A DNA stretch of 64,000 nt. Source: JALOTE01 sp031422195. GTDB taxonomy: Bacteria; Pseudomonadota; Alphaproteobacteria; Rhizobiales; Rhizobiaceae. Position 1 is the stretch's first letter; each line of letters opens with the position of its first letter. The DNA lies in the NCBI GenBank assembly GCA_031422195.1, contig JANOPZ010000043.1, positions 1 through 64,000 of the forward strand. The letters run 5' to 3'. The notes beneath the pieces were generated by a model that worked only from the letters and a program-made list of their open reading frames with translations, did no database searches and was not told the origin of the DNA. Of the stretch, positions 44,421 through 52,785 are shown one piece after another. The position numbers were made by a program, and so were the translations under genes.

Positions 44421-45791
44421 CTAAATGGTTTTGCGCAAACGTGCTGCAAAAAACCCATCCATGCCAGCAAAGGCAGGATCACCATGACTAAAAGACAAAG
44501 CTGTCGTACGCAAAAAACCATCGGTATCTGCATATGAGGCCAACAAAGAGCCATCAATTTGCTCGTCTATGGGCTGTACAATCACATCATTGCGCGTTGC
44601 CAGCCAGCGCTTCAGCAAAATTTCGCCTTCGGCTTTCAGCAAAGAACAGTTTGCATAAACAATAATACCGCCGGGTTTTACCAACCGCATTGCAGCTTCC
44701 AACAATTCAAATTGAATACGGAGTAATTGCGCCACATCGTCCGTTGTTTTCGTCCACGCCACATCAGGGTGACGGCGCAGGGTCCCCGTGGACGTGCAGG
44801 GTGCGTCGATCAGAACACCCTCATACAAAATATCGGGTGTATGCTTACGGGCATCTCCAACCACGAGATTTGCTGTCAAATTAAGGCGGTCCATATTTTC
44901 GGCAACACGCTTCATCCGGTTTTTAGAGACATCAAGCGCTGTAACACGGGCTCCGGCCGCAGCCAGTTGTGCCGTTTTTCCGCCGGGTGCAGCGCACATA
45001 TCCAAAATATGCAAACCTTTAACATCGCCAAAAAGTTTGACTGGCAGGGCAGCTGCTGCATCTTGCACCCACCACGCGCCGTCATGAAATCCTTCAAGCT
45101 CCGGAACGGGTATTTGGCCATGGGCAACACGCACGGTGGTGTCGTTTAGGGCAATTCCGCTAAGTTTGTTTGCCCAAAGCGTGGTGTTATCTTTCACCGT
45201 AAAATCAAGTGGTGCTTCACTGCGATTGGCTCGCAGTATGTCGCGCGCGGACAGATCACCATAATCATCGACGAGCATTTCAAACAACCAGTCAGGCGCT
45301 TCAACCGATTTTGCTTTGGCAACCTCAAACGCAGCATGACCTTCGCGGATTAAGCGGCGCAGTACAGCGTTTACCAAATTGGCATAGCGCTTGGCTTGAG
45401 GATCACGATTGACAGCTTCCACCGCCAAATTAACCGCCGCACTTTCTGGCACGCGCAAAAGCATGATCTGTGCAACCGCAACATGTATAATATGGAGAAC
45501 ATTGCGCGCGTTAACGGGAAGCGGGTGTTCCAGCAGTGAAAAAATCACTGCATCTATGGTGGCACGAAACCGCAACGCGCTTTTAACGATAGCTAAAGCC
45601 AAAGCTCTGTCCCGGGCATTATCAAGATGACGCCAAGCGGCTGGGCTCGTATCAGACTCAAGCAGGCTGTCGAGGCCAAGGTGATTGTCGACGACAGCGC
45701 CAAGCAACGCAGCCGCAGCTTGCCGTGCAGCAAGACCTTCGACCAAAGACTTGCCTTCACTAAATTTAGGTGCAGAAATTCCACTTTTCAT
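44421..45791 (-). CDS. rsmB: 16S rRNA (cytosine-967-C5)-methyltransferase RsmB
   Basis: A 456-residue methyltransferase. The N-terminal NusB-like domain covers about residues 1-150 (AAALLGAVVD, LRVPESAAVNLAVEAV). The catalytic domain has the SAM loop LDMCAAPGGKTAQLAAAG, DAPCTSTGTLRRHPDVAW and the second cysteine in VYANCSLLKAEGE. I chose the ATG at 45791 before MKSGISAPKF; the frame continues to 45923 but that part overlaps the divergent promoter region. Confidence 0.92.
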   Translation of the reverse strand: MKSGISAPKFSEGKSLVEGLAARQAAAALLGAVVDNHLGLDSLLESDTSPAAWRHLDNARDRALALAIVKSALRFRATIDAVIFSLLEHPLPVNARNVLHIIHVAVAQIMLLRVPESAAVNLAVEAVNRDPQAKRYANLVNAVLRRLIREGHAAFEVAKAKSVEAPDWLFEMLVDDYGDLSARDILRANRSEAPLDFTVKDNTTLWANKLSGIALNDTTVRVAHGQIPVPELEGFHDGAWWVQDAAAALPVKLFGDVKGLHILDMCAAPGGKTAQLAAAGARVTALDVSKNRMKRVAENMDRLNLTANLVVGDARKHTPDILYEGVLIDAPCTSTGTLRRHPDVAWTKTTDDVAQLLRIQFELLEAAMRLVKPGGIIVYANCSLLKAEGEILLKRWLATRNDVIVQPIDEQIDGSLLASYADTDGFLRTTALSFSHGDPAFAGMDGFFAARLRKTI

Positions 45792-45898
45792 ATAGTTTTG
45801 GTCACTTAGGTTTGATGTTGAAACGCAACTGCGCTGCTTTACCGCCTTGCGCAATAAGGCCCCTGCGCCCATATGCCGATCATAACCGGATTTGTCCA

Positions 45899-46105
45899 AT
45901 GCGTGAAGAAACGACACTATCACAAAACCAAACGCGCCAGCCGTTAAGCGATGCTGCCAAGCGTGCGCTCACCGAAGCTGAGGCGCGGCGGGCGGCCATT
46001 GATGCGGCGGCGGCGGCTCTTCCCCGCGAAATCAACGGCCGTGGTGGCTTGGACCCCGCCCGCTTTGGCGATTGGGAAGTAAAAGGCGTGGCAATCGACT
46101 TTTGA
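45899..46105 (+). CDS. Succinate dehydrogenase assembly factor 4 homologue (DUF1674)
   Basis: A 68-residue protein whose C-terminal half matches the family signature: REINGRGGLDPARFGDWEVKG. In mitochondria and alphaproteobacteria this protein helps flavinylated SdhA assemble. An alanine-rich helix precedes the motif. I chose the ATG at 45899; upstream in-frame codons lie in the rsmB promoter region. The SCO gene begins eight bases after its stop, so the two are co-transcribed. Confidence 0.85.
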   Translation: MREETTLSQNQTRQPLSDAAKRALTEAEARRAAIDAAAAALPREINGRGGLDPARFGDWEVKGVAIDF

Positions 46106-46113
46106 GGTTCAAC

Positions 46114-46713
46114 ATGACCGGCATAAGATTATTTCGCTATGCTCTATGGGCATTGGTCGCAGCAGCAGCAACATTTGGCACAGTGTTGGTTGTTCAACAG
46201 CGCGCAGGCGATGTGACTGTGTTGCCCGATATTAAGCTGGGCACGCCGTTTACATTGGTCGATCAAAATAATGCACCGATCACTGAAGCTGCCATGGCGG
46301 GCAAACCTTTTGTCTTATTTTTTGGCTTTACCCATTGTCCTGAAGTGTGCCCCACCACGCTCTATGAGCTCACAGATTATTTTGAAAAGCTGGGGCCTGA
46401 AGCCAAAGACATCAACGGATTTTTCGTTTCTGTTGACCCGGAACGCGATACGGCTGAAGTCATGAAAGACTACCTTTCCAGCTTCCCGCGCATTACGGCC
46501 ATAACCGGCGATGGTGACGAAATTGAAAAACTAAAGACCGCTTGGAAAGTTTACGCAAAAAAAGTACCGCTGGAGGGCGGCGGCTACACCATGGATCACA
46601 CGGCATCGACTTTTCTTGTCAGATCTGATGGCAGTTTGATGGGTACTATTGCCTATGGCGAAAAGCCTGAAATTGCATTGGCGAAGTTAAAGCGCCTCGC
46701 CGCCGGCAGCTAA
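46114..46713 (+). CDS. SCO1/SenC-family copper chaperone
   Basis: A 199-residue membrane-anchored thioredoxin-fold protein. An N-terminal anchor (LFRYALWALVAAAATFGTVLVV) is followed by FFGFTHCPEVCPTTL with the copper-binding CxxxC, and the copper-ligand His in YTMDHTAST. It delivers copper to the CuA site of cytochrome c oxidase. The ATG at 46114 follows TGAGGTT. It is paired with the SDHAF4 homologue, so both genes serve respiratory complex assembly. Confidence 0.92.
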   Translation: MTGIRLFRYALWALVAAAATFGTVLVVQQRAGDVTVLPDIKLGTPFTLVDQNNAPITEAAMAGKPFVLFFGFTHCPEVCPTTLYELTDYFEKLGPEAKDINGFFVSVDPERDTAEVMKDYLSSFPRITAITGDGDEIEKLKTAWKVYAKKVPLEGGGYTMDHTASTFLVRSDGSLMGTIAYGEKPEIALAKLKRLAAGS

Positions 46714-46744
46714 TTTCCAGCGGCAACCAACATAAAAAGCCTAT

Positions 46745-46816
46745 CTAAACAGCAAAAGGCCGCTAAACAGCAAAACGCCGCTAAACAGCAAAACGTCGGC
46801 AAATAGCAAAACGCCG
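46745..46816. repeat. Four copies of an 18-bp tandem repeat beside a terminator
   Basis: The unit CTAAACAGCAAAACGCCG occurs four times with small changes (46745, 46763, 46781, 46799). Read on the minus strand it is CGGCGTTTTGCTGTTTAG, nearly the same as the 3' arm and T run of the terminator next to it. The array therefore looks like repeated copies of the terminator tail. Confidence 0.9.
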
Positions 46817-46851
46817 CCCCGTGAACCCGGAATTGTCCGGCAGGGCGGCGT
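46804..46851 (-). terminator. Intrinsic terminator of the small minus-strand unit
   Basis: ACGCCGCCC (46811-46819) pairs with GGGCGGCGT (46843-46851), a nine-base GC-rich stem. On the minus strand it is followed by TTTGCTATTT. No T run follows on the plus strand, so it serves minus-strand transcription; it may still slow plus-strand read-through from the SCO gene. Confidence 0.75.
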
Positions 46852-46861
46852 CGTGATTGTT

Positions 46862-46903
46862 TCAGTTACGCTTATGCTTGGATAATTCCAACTCAGCGCT
46901 CAT
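46862..46903 (-). CDS. Possible 13-residue reading frame, second of a tandem pair
   Basis: The frame encodes MSAELELSKHKRN. It begins seven bases after the stop of the preceding tiny frame, within TGAAGGATTGATG, so reinitiation or a weak ribosome binding site AAGGA could serve it. No family is recognised. It ends just upstream of the terminator stem. Chance cannot be excluded for so short a frame. Confidence 0.35.
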   Translation of the reverse strand: MSAELELSKHKRN

Positions 46904-46910
46904 CAATCCT

Positions 46911-46976
46911 TCAGAGGTTGCTCCAAAGGGTCAATGACCCGCTCAAGCACATAGCATTCTGGAAATCACTCGACAT
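46911..46976 (-). CDS. Possible 21-residue peptide with an extended Shine-Dalgarno sequence
   Basis: The frame begins MSSDFQNAMC and ends LTLWSNL. Its ribosome binding site, GGAAGGAGGTGATCC at 46978-46992, is almost the full complement of the 16S rRNA 3' end (13 bases, AAGGAGGTGATCC), with AGGAGG seven bases before the ATG, the ideal distance. Such a site is strong evidence of translation. The frame lies alone on the minus strand between ykvA and a terminator, with no downstream gene to attenuate. No family is recognised. Confidence 0.55.
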   Translation of the reverse strand: MSSDFQNAMCLSGSLTLWSNL

Positions 46977-47064
46977 TGGATCACCTCCTTCCGTTGATTA
47001 AACTACAAAACTAAAGTGACGTGATTTGCTTGATTTGGCAAGCGCTTGTTAGGCCTGATCATTG

Positions 47065-47107
47065 TCTTTCAAAATCATTACCTTTCAAAATCACTGTCTT
47101 TCAAAAC
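47065..47107. repeat. 16-bp direct repeats at the ykvA 3' end
   Basis: TCTTTCAAAATCATTA (47065), CCTTTCAAAATCACTG (47081) and a partial third copy starting TCTTTCAAAACC (47097) follow one another with a 16-bp period. The array spans the ykvA stop codon, so repeat change could alter the C-terminus of that protein. Confidence 0.8.
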
Positions 47108-47494
47108 CTCGCGGGCTTTGGTGCGGTGTTCATCCGTGATATTGGTTTTAAGAATAGCAAACACACTCATCAACACCGCCAAATCATCGCCAAAGCCAAT
47201 CACTGCCAAAATATCCGGCACAAAATCGATCGGTGCAATAAAATAGGCGAGTGCGGCAAACAAAATCGCGCGTGCAGATGCAGGCGTACGCGGATCGGTT
47301 GCGCAATAAAATGCCGCCACTGCCTCTTCGGCAAACGGCAGTTTACGCCCGGCTTGCTTCAACTTGGCCCAAAAGTCGCGACGCACACGTTGTTCTTGTT
47401 TCTCCTTGTTGATGGCAAGATAGGGTGCGAGCGCTTGTTTGGGATTAATCTTTTCGCCAATTTTGGGATCAATGATTTTGGGATCAACAGGCAT
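47078..47494 (-). CDS. YkvA-family (DUF1232) small membrane-associated protein
   Basis: A 138-residue protein with the DUF1232 core CATDPRTPASARAILFAALAYFIAPIDFVPD, which includes one hydrophobic segment and the conserved (I/L)xPxDxxPD motif. Function unknown. I chose the ATG at 47494, preceded by GAAAGG; the frame extends upstream through tandem-repeat DNA. The N-terminus DPKIIDPKIG is itself the product of a 15-bp duplication. The upstream pterin dehydratase gene ends 76 bp before the start. Confidence 0.8.
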   Translation of the reverse strand: MPVDPKIIDPKIGEKINPKQALAPYLAINKEKQEQRVRRDFWAKLKQAGRKLPFAEEAVAAFYCATDPRTPASARAILFAALAYFIAPIDFVPDILAVIGFGDDLAVLMSVFAILKTNITDEHRTKAREVLKDSDFER

Positions 47495-47515
47495 CGTCAA
47501 ACCTTTCAAGTTAAA

Positions 47516-47574
47516 GCCGCCCGGGTTCAAGCTGCCCCGGTTCAAGCTGCCCCGGTTAAAGCACCCGAATTTAA
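47516..47574. repeat. Four degenerate 15-bp tandem repeats between ykvA and the pterin dehydratase gene
   Basis: Units GCCGCCCGGGTTCAA, GCTGCCCCGGTTCAA, GCTGCCCCGGTTAAA and GCACCCGAATTTAA follow each other from 47516. The array ends at the stop codon of the dehydratase gene (47571). Confidence 0.85.
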
Positions 47575-47864
47575 GCCGCCAAGGCCTCAATTTGAGTCGC
47601 CAAAGCCACGTCGAGGGCTGTCACACCTTTTGAATCATGTGTCGTCAGAGCGATTGAAACCGTACGGTACACATTCGACCATTCAGGATGGTGATCAAGC
47701 TTTTCCGCCAACAGGGCGACTTTGGTCATAAAGCCGAAAGCCTCCACGAAATTCTTAAAGCGATAGGTTTTTTCAATGGCATGCTCACCCTGTGATTTTG
47801 CCCAGCCGTTTAAGGCAACCAATGCCAAATCAAGTTCAGCGTCTGTTAAAACCGTACGTGCCAT
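47571..47864 (-). CDS. phhB: 4a-hydroxytetrahydrobiopterin dehydratase (pterin carbinolamine dehydratase)
   Basis: A 97-residue enzyme that dehydrates 4a-hydroxytetrahydropterin formed by aromatic amino acid hydroxylases. The active-site signature is complete: KLDHHPEWSNVYRTVSIALTTHDSKGVTALD. A strong ribosome binding site, AAAGGAGG, precedes the ATG at 47864. No phenylalanine hydroxylase gene lies in the window. It is transcribed in the same direction as ykvA and downstream of thpR. Confidence 0.93.
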   Translation of the reverse strand: MARTVLTDAELDLALVALNGWAKSQGEHAIEKTYRFKNFVEAFGFMTKVALLAEKLDHHPEWSNVYRTVSIALTTHDSKGVTALDVALATQIEALAA

Positions 47865-47911
47865 GTTTGATCATCCTCCTTTCGGTACATGTAGGAGTTG
47901 AAATGGTCGTT

Positions 47912-48490
47912 TTAAATACCAACCGCTCTAACCTTGGCAAAACGCGGCGATGGATGTTCCAATAAAGGGTAGGCCGCTTCTATAGCGTAAGGGCCACCAC
48001 CCACAGAATCACGCGCAGACATCAACACAAATCGGCTGGCGCTAAAGTCAGAGAGTGTTATCAGGCCGCGTTCAGACAAATACAATGCTGCTTCTTGCGG
48101 TGTCGTGTTTTTCAGCCGTGCCAGTGTCACATGAGGGATAAAACGGCGGGCATCGGCTGGCAATCCAAGCCTTTGGCAGAGGCGCTCCATATCAGCATGC
48201 AGAGTGCCCAAAACCGGTTGCGGTTCAACATTTGCAATGAGCGCATGTGGCTTTTTAGAGCCAAATACCGAAAGCCTGTAAACAGAGAGCGTAAATTGAG
48301 GCGCAACAATCTGGTCAAGTGCATCCGCCAGATCATCGGCCTGACGCCGGTCAACATCACCGATAAACCGGAGCGTGATATGGTAGTTTTCAGCATCGAT
48401 CCAGCGTGCGCCTGGAAGACCGCCTCTAAGCAGTGATAATCCGGCGGCAACGGACCGCGGCACTTCTAAGGCTGTGAAAAGACGGGGCAT
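47912..48490 (-). CDS. thpR: RNA 2',3'-cyclic phosphodiesterase ThpR (LigT family)
   Basis: A 192-residue 2H phosphoesterase with its two catalytic motifs, NYHITLRFIGD near residue 40 and FIPHVTLARLK near 125. It hydrolyses 2',3'-cyclic phosphates on RNA ends. The N-terminus MPRLFTALEVP is typical. It lies 21 bases downstream of tesA on the same strand, so the two are likely co-transcribed. Confidence 0.92.
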   Translation of the reverse strand: MPRLFTALEVPRSVAAGLSLLRGGLPGARWIDAENYHITLRFIGDVDRRQADDLADALDQIVAPQFTLSVYRLSVFGSKKPHALIANVEPQPVLGTLHADMERLCQRLGLPADARRFIPHVTLARLKNTTPQEAALYLSERGLITLSDFSASRFVLMSARDSVGGGPYAIEAAYPLLEHPSPRFAKVRAVGI

Positions 48491-48511
48491 AATGGTGCTC
48501 CTCTGGCAGAA

Positions 48512-49141
48512 TCACTTTTGTAACTCTGGTTCAATAACCGGCAATATACCTGCCACGATGACAGCCACGCCTTTTCCATTCGGGTGCAAGCCGTCATTCA
48601 ACTTCAACTCTGGCTCCGTAATAACGCCATCCATGAAAAATGGATAAAGCGGGATTTGATGCTGTGCTGCCAATTCAGGATAAATGGCGTTAAAAGGCTT
48701 GGCGTAGGCTTCACCCATGTTCGGCGGCGCCAGCATACCGGCCAGCACCACCTTAATATTCCGCTGTTTTAACCGCGTAATCATCGCGTCAATGTTTGAA
48801 CGTGTCAGCGCTGGGTCGATCCCGCGTAGCGCATCATTTGCGCCCAATTCGAGCACAACCAGCTTTGTACCATCGGCAATCGACCAATCGAGCCGCTCCA
48901 AACCACCGGTTGACGTGTCACCAGAAACCGCGCTGTTTTCAACAACAACATCAAAACCCTTGGCCTTGAGGGCGGCCTCCAATTGTTTTGGAAAACCCTC
49001 ATTGTCGGGCAATTCATAACCTGCCGATAATGAGTCGCCAAAAGCCACGATCCGGATCGGATCGGCGGCCATCGACAGATTGGTTGCAAACAGTATCCAT
49101 CCAATCGCAACAAGGCTGCGTAGCACGGCTTTAAATGGCAT
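48512..49141 (-). CDS. tesA: GDSL arylesterase/lysophospholipase TesA
   Basis: A 209-residue exported SGNH hydrolase. A Sec signal (SLVAIGWILFATNLSMAA) leads to the nucleophile motif VAFGDSLSAGYELP, the Gly and Asn blocks ENSAVSGDTSTGG and ELGANDALRG, and the Asp/His pair in DGLHPNGKG. I chose the ATG at 49141. It is divergent from an ABC system resembling YbbA-YbbP, the same arrangement as in E. coli and many proteobacteria. Confidence 0.92.
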   Translation of the reverse strand: MPFKAVLRSLVAIGWILFATNLSMAADPIRIVAFGDSLSAGYELPDNEGFPKQLEAALKAKGFDVVVENSAVSGDTSTGGLERLDWSIADGTKLVVLELGANDALRGIDPALTRSNIDAMITRLKQRNIKVVLAGMLAPPNMGEAYAKPFNAIYPELAAQHQIPLYPFFMDGVITEPELKLNDGLHPNGKGVAVIVAGILPVIEPELQK

Positions 49142-49259
49142 TGGTTCAGCCCCATATCGGTTATCGCACTGCAAAACATCAGTGCTTGGCGTTAGATAGG
49201 TGGCAGTTTTGGTGAAAGCGAGACCGCCGCCTTCAATTTTATAGATAAGGATTTCGTCA

Positions 49260-49979
49260 GTGAATATTCAAACGCCAATTGAACCAGCAACCTCCGTGAT
49301 AGATTTGAATGAGATTCATATCACGCTCGGCAATGGGGCATCTGAAGTTCATGTGCTAAAAGGTCTATCACTTAACATTGCCAAGGGACAATCGGCAGGT
49401 ATTGTCGGGCCATCAGGCTCGGGCAAATCGACTTTGCTGATGGTGATGGCGGGTTTGGAGCGTGTTGACCAAGGCACTGTGATAATCGCCGGCACCACAC
49501 TCAACGGGCTGACCGAAGATCAAATTGCTGCATTTCGCGGCCGCAATATCGGTATCGTGTTCCAATCGTTTCATTTGATCCCCAATATGACGGCGCTTGA
49601 AAATGTCGCTGTACCAATGGAACTGGCCGGAGATCCGCTGGCGTTTACAAAAGCAGAAGCTGAACTCATTGCCGTTGGTCTTGGACACCGGCTGTCACAT
49701 TATCCAGGCGAGCTTTCAGGCGGCGAACAACAGCGCGTTGCGATGGCCCGTGCACTTGCGCCCAATCCGGCCATTTTGATTGCCGATGAACCAACCGGCA
49801 ACTTGGATAGTACAACCGGAAAACAAATTGCTGACCTGCTGTTTGCCAAACAAATTGAACGCGGGATGACTTTAGTGCTCGTCACCCATGACCGCGACTT
49901 GGCAGCACGATGCCAACGCCAGATTGCTATTCGAGCCGGCGAAATAGATGAAGCCAACTCCACTTTGGTGGCCATTTAA
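49260..49979 (+). CDS. ABC transporter ATPase (LolD/YbbA-like)
   Basis: A 239-residue ATPase of the MacB/LolD group. Walker A is GPSGSGKSTLLMVMAG, then FQSFHLIPNMTALENV, the signature LSGGEQQRVAMARAL and Walker B ILIADEPTGNLDS. The start is GTG at 49260 with AAGG upstream. The permease gene begins in the stop codon (TAATG). Such systems act as mechanotransmission complexes on envelope substrates rather than as ordinary importers; the divergent tesA suggests lipid or esterase-product handling, but this is not shown. Confidence 0.9.
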   Translation: MNIQTPIEPATSVIDLNEIHITLGNGASEVHVLKGLSLNIAKGQSAGIVGPSGSGKSTLLMVMAGLERVDQGTVIIAGTTLNGLTEDQIAAFRGRNIGIVFQSFHLIPNMTALENVAVPMELAGDPLAFTKAEAELIAVGLGHRLSHYPGELSGGEQQRVAMARALAPNPAILIADEPTGNLDSTTGKQIADLLFAKQIERGMTLVLVTHDRDLAARCQRQIAIRAGEIDEANSTLVAI

Positions 49980-52534
49980 TGAGCGCTTCTACAGGGTCTT
50001 TAGGGGGCCAATTGGCCTTGGCATGGCGTTTTTCATTACGGGAGATGCGCGGTGGTTTGCGCGGGTTTCGCGTATTTTTAGCCTGCATCGCGATTGGTGT
50101 TGCCGCCATTGGTGCAGTCAATGGCGTGGCACGGTCGATTACAACGGCTATTGAAACCGAGGGTGCCAGTATTTTGGGCGGCGACATCCGCTTTGAACTC
50201 AACCAGCGTCAGGCAACTGCAGAAGAGCTTGGCTACCTCAACAGCCTTGGGCGTATCTCTGCCACATCGGGCCTGCGTTCAATGGCTTTGCGCTCCGATG
50301 AAACAGATCAGGCCCTCGTCGAGCTTAAGGCTGTCGATGGTGCCTGGCCGCTCTACGGCGCTGTCACAACTGAACCTCAAATGCCAGTAGCAGACATTGT
50401 CTCAGGCAGCGGAAAGTTGTTTGGCGGCATGGCGCCGCAAACACTGTTTGATCGTCTATCACTGAAAATTGGTGATCGCTTAAAGCTGGGGGATATTGAA
50501 ATTGAACTTCGTTCGGTTCTCGTCACCGAGCCTGATGCGGCGTCCGACGGCTTTGGCTTTGCCCCTCGTTTGTTGATTTCGAAGCAAGCGCTCAAGGCGA
50601 CCGGTCTTATCCAACCGGGCTCATTGGTTGAATATGGCTATAAAATTGCTTTGCCTGCGGGAACGGATGCCAAAGCATTGCGCCTTGCGGCAGAAGAAAA
50701 ATTCCCGCAAGCCGGTTTCGGTATCCGCACCCGCGATAATGCCTCACCGGCATTGTCCAGTAATATCGAACGCTTCTCGCAATTTTTGACCTTGGTGGGT
50801 TTGTCAGCGTTGGCCGTTGGCGGGGTTGGCGTGGCCAATGCGGTGCGGGCTTATCTCGATACCAAACGCGGCGTCATCGCCACGTTGAAATGTCTTGGCG
50901 GTTCAGGCCGGTTTATATTTACCGTTTATATGGTGCAAATCCTGATCCTTGGGCTTTTGGGCATTGCCATTGGCTTGGCGTTTGCCGCCATAGCACCCAC
51001 TGTTGCGGCAGCATTTTTGAGCGGCGTGCTACCCATTGCACTCAATCAAACATTCTTCGTGCAGCCTCTGGTTTTGGCAGCTGTGTTCGGCCTGTTGTCG
51101 GTATTATTATTTGCGGTTTTGCCACTTGGCCGTGCCCGCGATGTGCCTGCCACCGCATTGTTTCGCGGCGAATTTACGCGCGATATAACCAATACACGCT
51201 GGCCCTATTTGGCGGCGGCTGTTATTTTTGGCGCAATCATTGCCGGTTTGGCAATTTTCACGTCTGAAGACCGCAATATCGCAATATCATTTTTGGCGGG
51301 TCTGGTTTTGGCATTTCTGGTTCTGCGCCTTGTTGCAACCGGCCTTGCTTATCTGGCAAAACGCGCACCTCATGCGAAAAACGTTTCATTGCGATTGGCC
51401 GTTGGCAATATTCACCGGCCGGGCGCACTGACACCTTCTGTGGTGTTATCGCTTGGCCTTGGGCTCACATTACTGGCGTCGATTGCCTTGATTGATGGCA
51501 GTCTTCGCAGCCAAATTTCGGGCGATTTACCTGAACGTGCGCCAAATTTTTTCTTTGTTGATATCCGCTCATCCGATGTGAAGGCATTTACGCAAACTGT
51601 TGGCGAACTGGCCCCGCAAGGCAAATTGCAAACTGTGCCCATGCTGCGCGGGCGAATCACCAAAATCAACAATGTTGAACCCAATGCCGAAAATGTGCCC
51701 GCCAGCGGGCGCTGGGTTTTGCGTGGTGACCGTGGCATCACCTATGCCGAAACATTGCCAGAAAATTCAAGTCTCAGCGCAGGGCAATGGTGGGCTTCGG
51801 GCTACAACGGCAAACCGCTGGTGTCGTTTTCAGCTGAAGAGGCGGGTGAACTTGGCCTTAAACTTGGCGATCTTATTACGGTCAATGTCCTTGGGCGCGA
51901 TATCACTGCTGAGATTTCTAATTTGCGCAAAGTGGAATGGGGCACACTCGGCATTAATTTCGTAATGGTGTTTTCACCCAATACTTTTGCCGGCGCGCCG
52001 CACTCTTGGATGGCAACATTGGCAGATAAAACTGCGACCAATAGCGATGAAAGCAAAGTACTTAACACGCTTGCGAAAACCTACCCCAATATCACGACTG
52101 TGCGGGTGAAAGACGCACTGGATGTGGTCAATCGCGTGGTTGGCCAACTGGGTACAGCCATCCGCGTTGCCGCTGGCGTTGCATTAATTGCGTCGGTGCT
52201 GGTATTGGCCGGGGCTTTGGCAGCAGGGAACCGCGCCCGCACCCGCGATGCTGTGGTGCTGAAAACACTCGGGGCAACACGCCGCACTTTAATGACTGCG
52301 TATGCAATGGAATACGGCATGATTGGTTTGGCAACTGCGATCTTTGCGCTTGCCGCTGGGTATGGTGCGGCTTGGTTTGTTATCGAGCGCATTATGGCGA
52401 TGGAGGCCAAATTCGATCCTGCAACCGTCGCCCTCACCATCATTATTGCCTTGGTTGTCACCGTCGGTTTTGGCCTGGCTGGAACTTGGCGTGTACTGGG
52501 CCAAAGAGCAGCACCTGCACTCAGAGAAGGTTAA
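49979..52534 (+). CDS. FtsX-like ABC permease (YbbP-like)
   Basis: An 851-residue membrane protein with two FtsX modules. An N-terminal helix (GFRVFLACIAIGVAAIGAVNGVA) is followed by a periplasmic MacB-PCD-like domain (about 50-250), a central membrane block (LVGLSALAVGGVGVANAVRAY, VYMVQILILGLLGIAIGLAF), a second periplasmic domain (about 500-690), and a C-terminal block (IRVAAGVALIASVLVLAGALAAG and LATAIFALAAGYGAAWFVI). It partners the ATPase encoded immediately upstream and sharing one base with it. Substrate unknown. Confidence 0.9.
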   Translation: MSASTGSLGGQLALAWRFSLREMRGGLRGFRVFLACIAIGVAAIGAVNGVARSITTAIETEGASILGGDIRFELNQRQATAEELGYLNSLGRISATSGLRSMALRSDETDQALVELKAVDGAWPLYGAVTTEPQMPVADIVSGSGKLFGGMAPQTLFDRLSLKIGDRLKLGDIEIELRSVLVTEPDAASDGFGFAPRLLISKQALKATGLIQPGSLVEYGYKIALPAGTDAKALRLAAEEKFPQAGFGIRTRDNASPALSSNIERFSQFLTLVGLSALAVGGVGVANAVRAYLDTKRGVIATLKCLGGSGRFIFTVYMVQILILGLLGIAIGLAFAAIAPTVAAAFLSGVLPIALNQTFFVQPLVLAAVFGLLSVLLFAVLPLGRARDVPATALFRGEFTRDITNTRWPYLAAAVIFGAIIAGLAIFTSEDRNIAISFLAGLVLAFLVLRLVATGLAYLAKRAPHAKNVSLRLAVGNIHRPGALTPSVVLSLGLGLTLLASIALIDGSLRSQISGDLPERAPNFFFVDIRSSDVKAFTQTVGELAPQGKLQTVPMLRGRITKINNVEPNAENVPASGRWVLRGDRGITYAETLPENSSLSAGQWWASGYNGKPLVSFSAEEAGELGLKLGDLITVNVLGRDITAEISNLRKVEWGTLGINFVMVFSPNTFAGAPHSWMATLADKTATNSDESKVLNTLAKTYPNITTVRVKDALDVVNRVVGQLGTAIRVAAGVALIASVLVLAGALAAGNRARTRDAVVLKTLGATRRTLMTAYAMEYGMIGLATAIFALAAGYGAAWFVIERIMAMEAKFDPATVALTIIIALVVTVGFGLAGTWRVLGQRAAPALREG

Positions 52535-52785
52535 ATCCAGCCCGTGCTGGCAACACCGGGAATTTTATTATGGTTTGTCATTGGTTAATTCTAAAACTTT
52601 TGGCAATAAAACGCTGAAATTCTTTCCTCAAAGGCAGCATTACAAAGGCGCTACCCCCTTGTTATCGCCGATTGTAATCCTCATATTCCCGTCATGCTCG
52701 CTAAAGTTCTGTCGGCGGCGCGCGGGGGCCAAACGCATTGGGCACTCCACCTCAAGACGGATCATTCTTTGGAAGGGAGTTTAAT

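Noticed and set aside
46978..46990. Thirteen bases identical to the 3' end of 16S rRNA on the plus strand, considered as an rRNA fragment
   Set aside because: The flanking sequence has no similarity to 16S rRNA; it is better explained as a Shine-Dalgarno sequence read on the minus strand.
47021..47731. Plus-strand frame of 236 codons through ykvA and the pterin dehydratase gene
   Set aside because: It is the shadow of two recognised minus-strand genes and of the 15-bp repeats between them.
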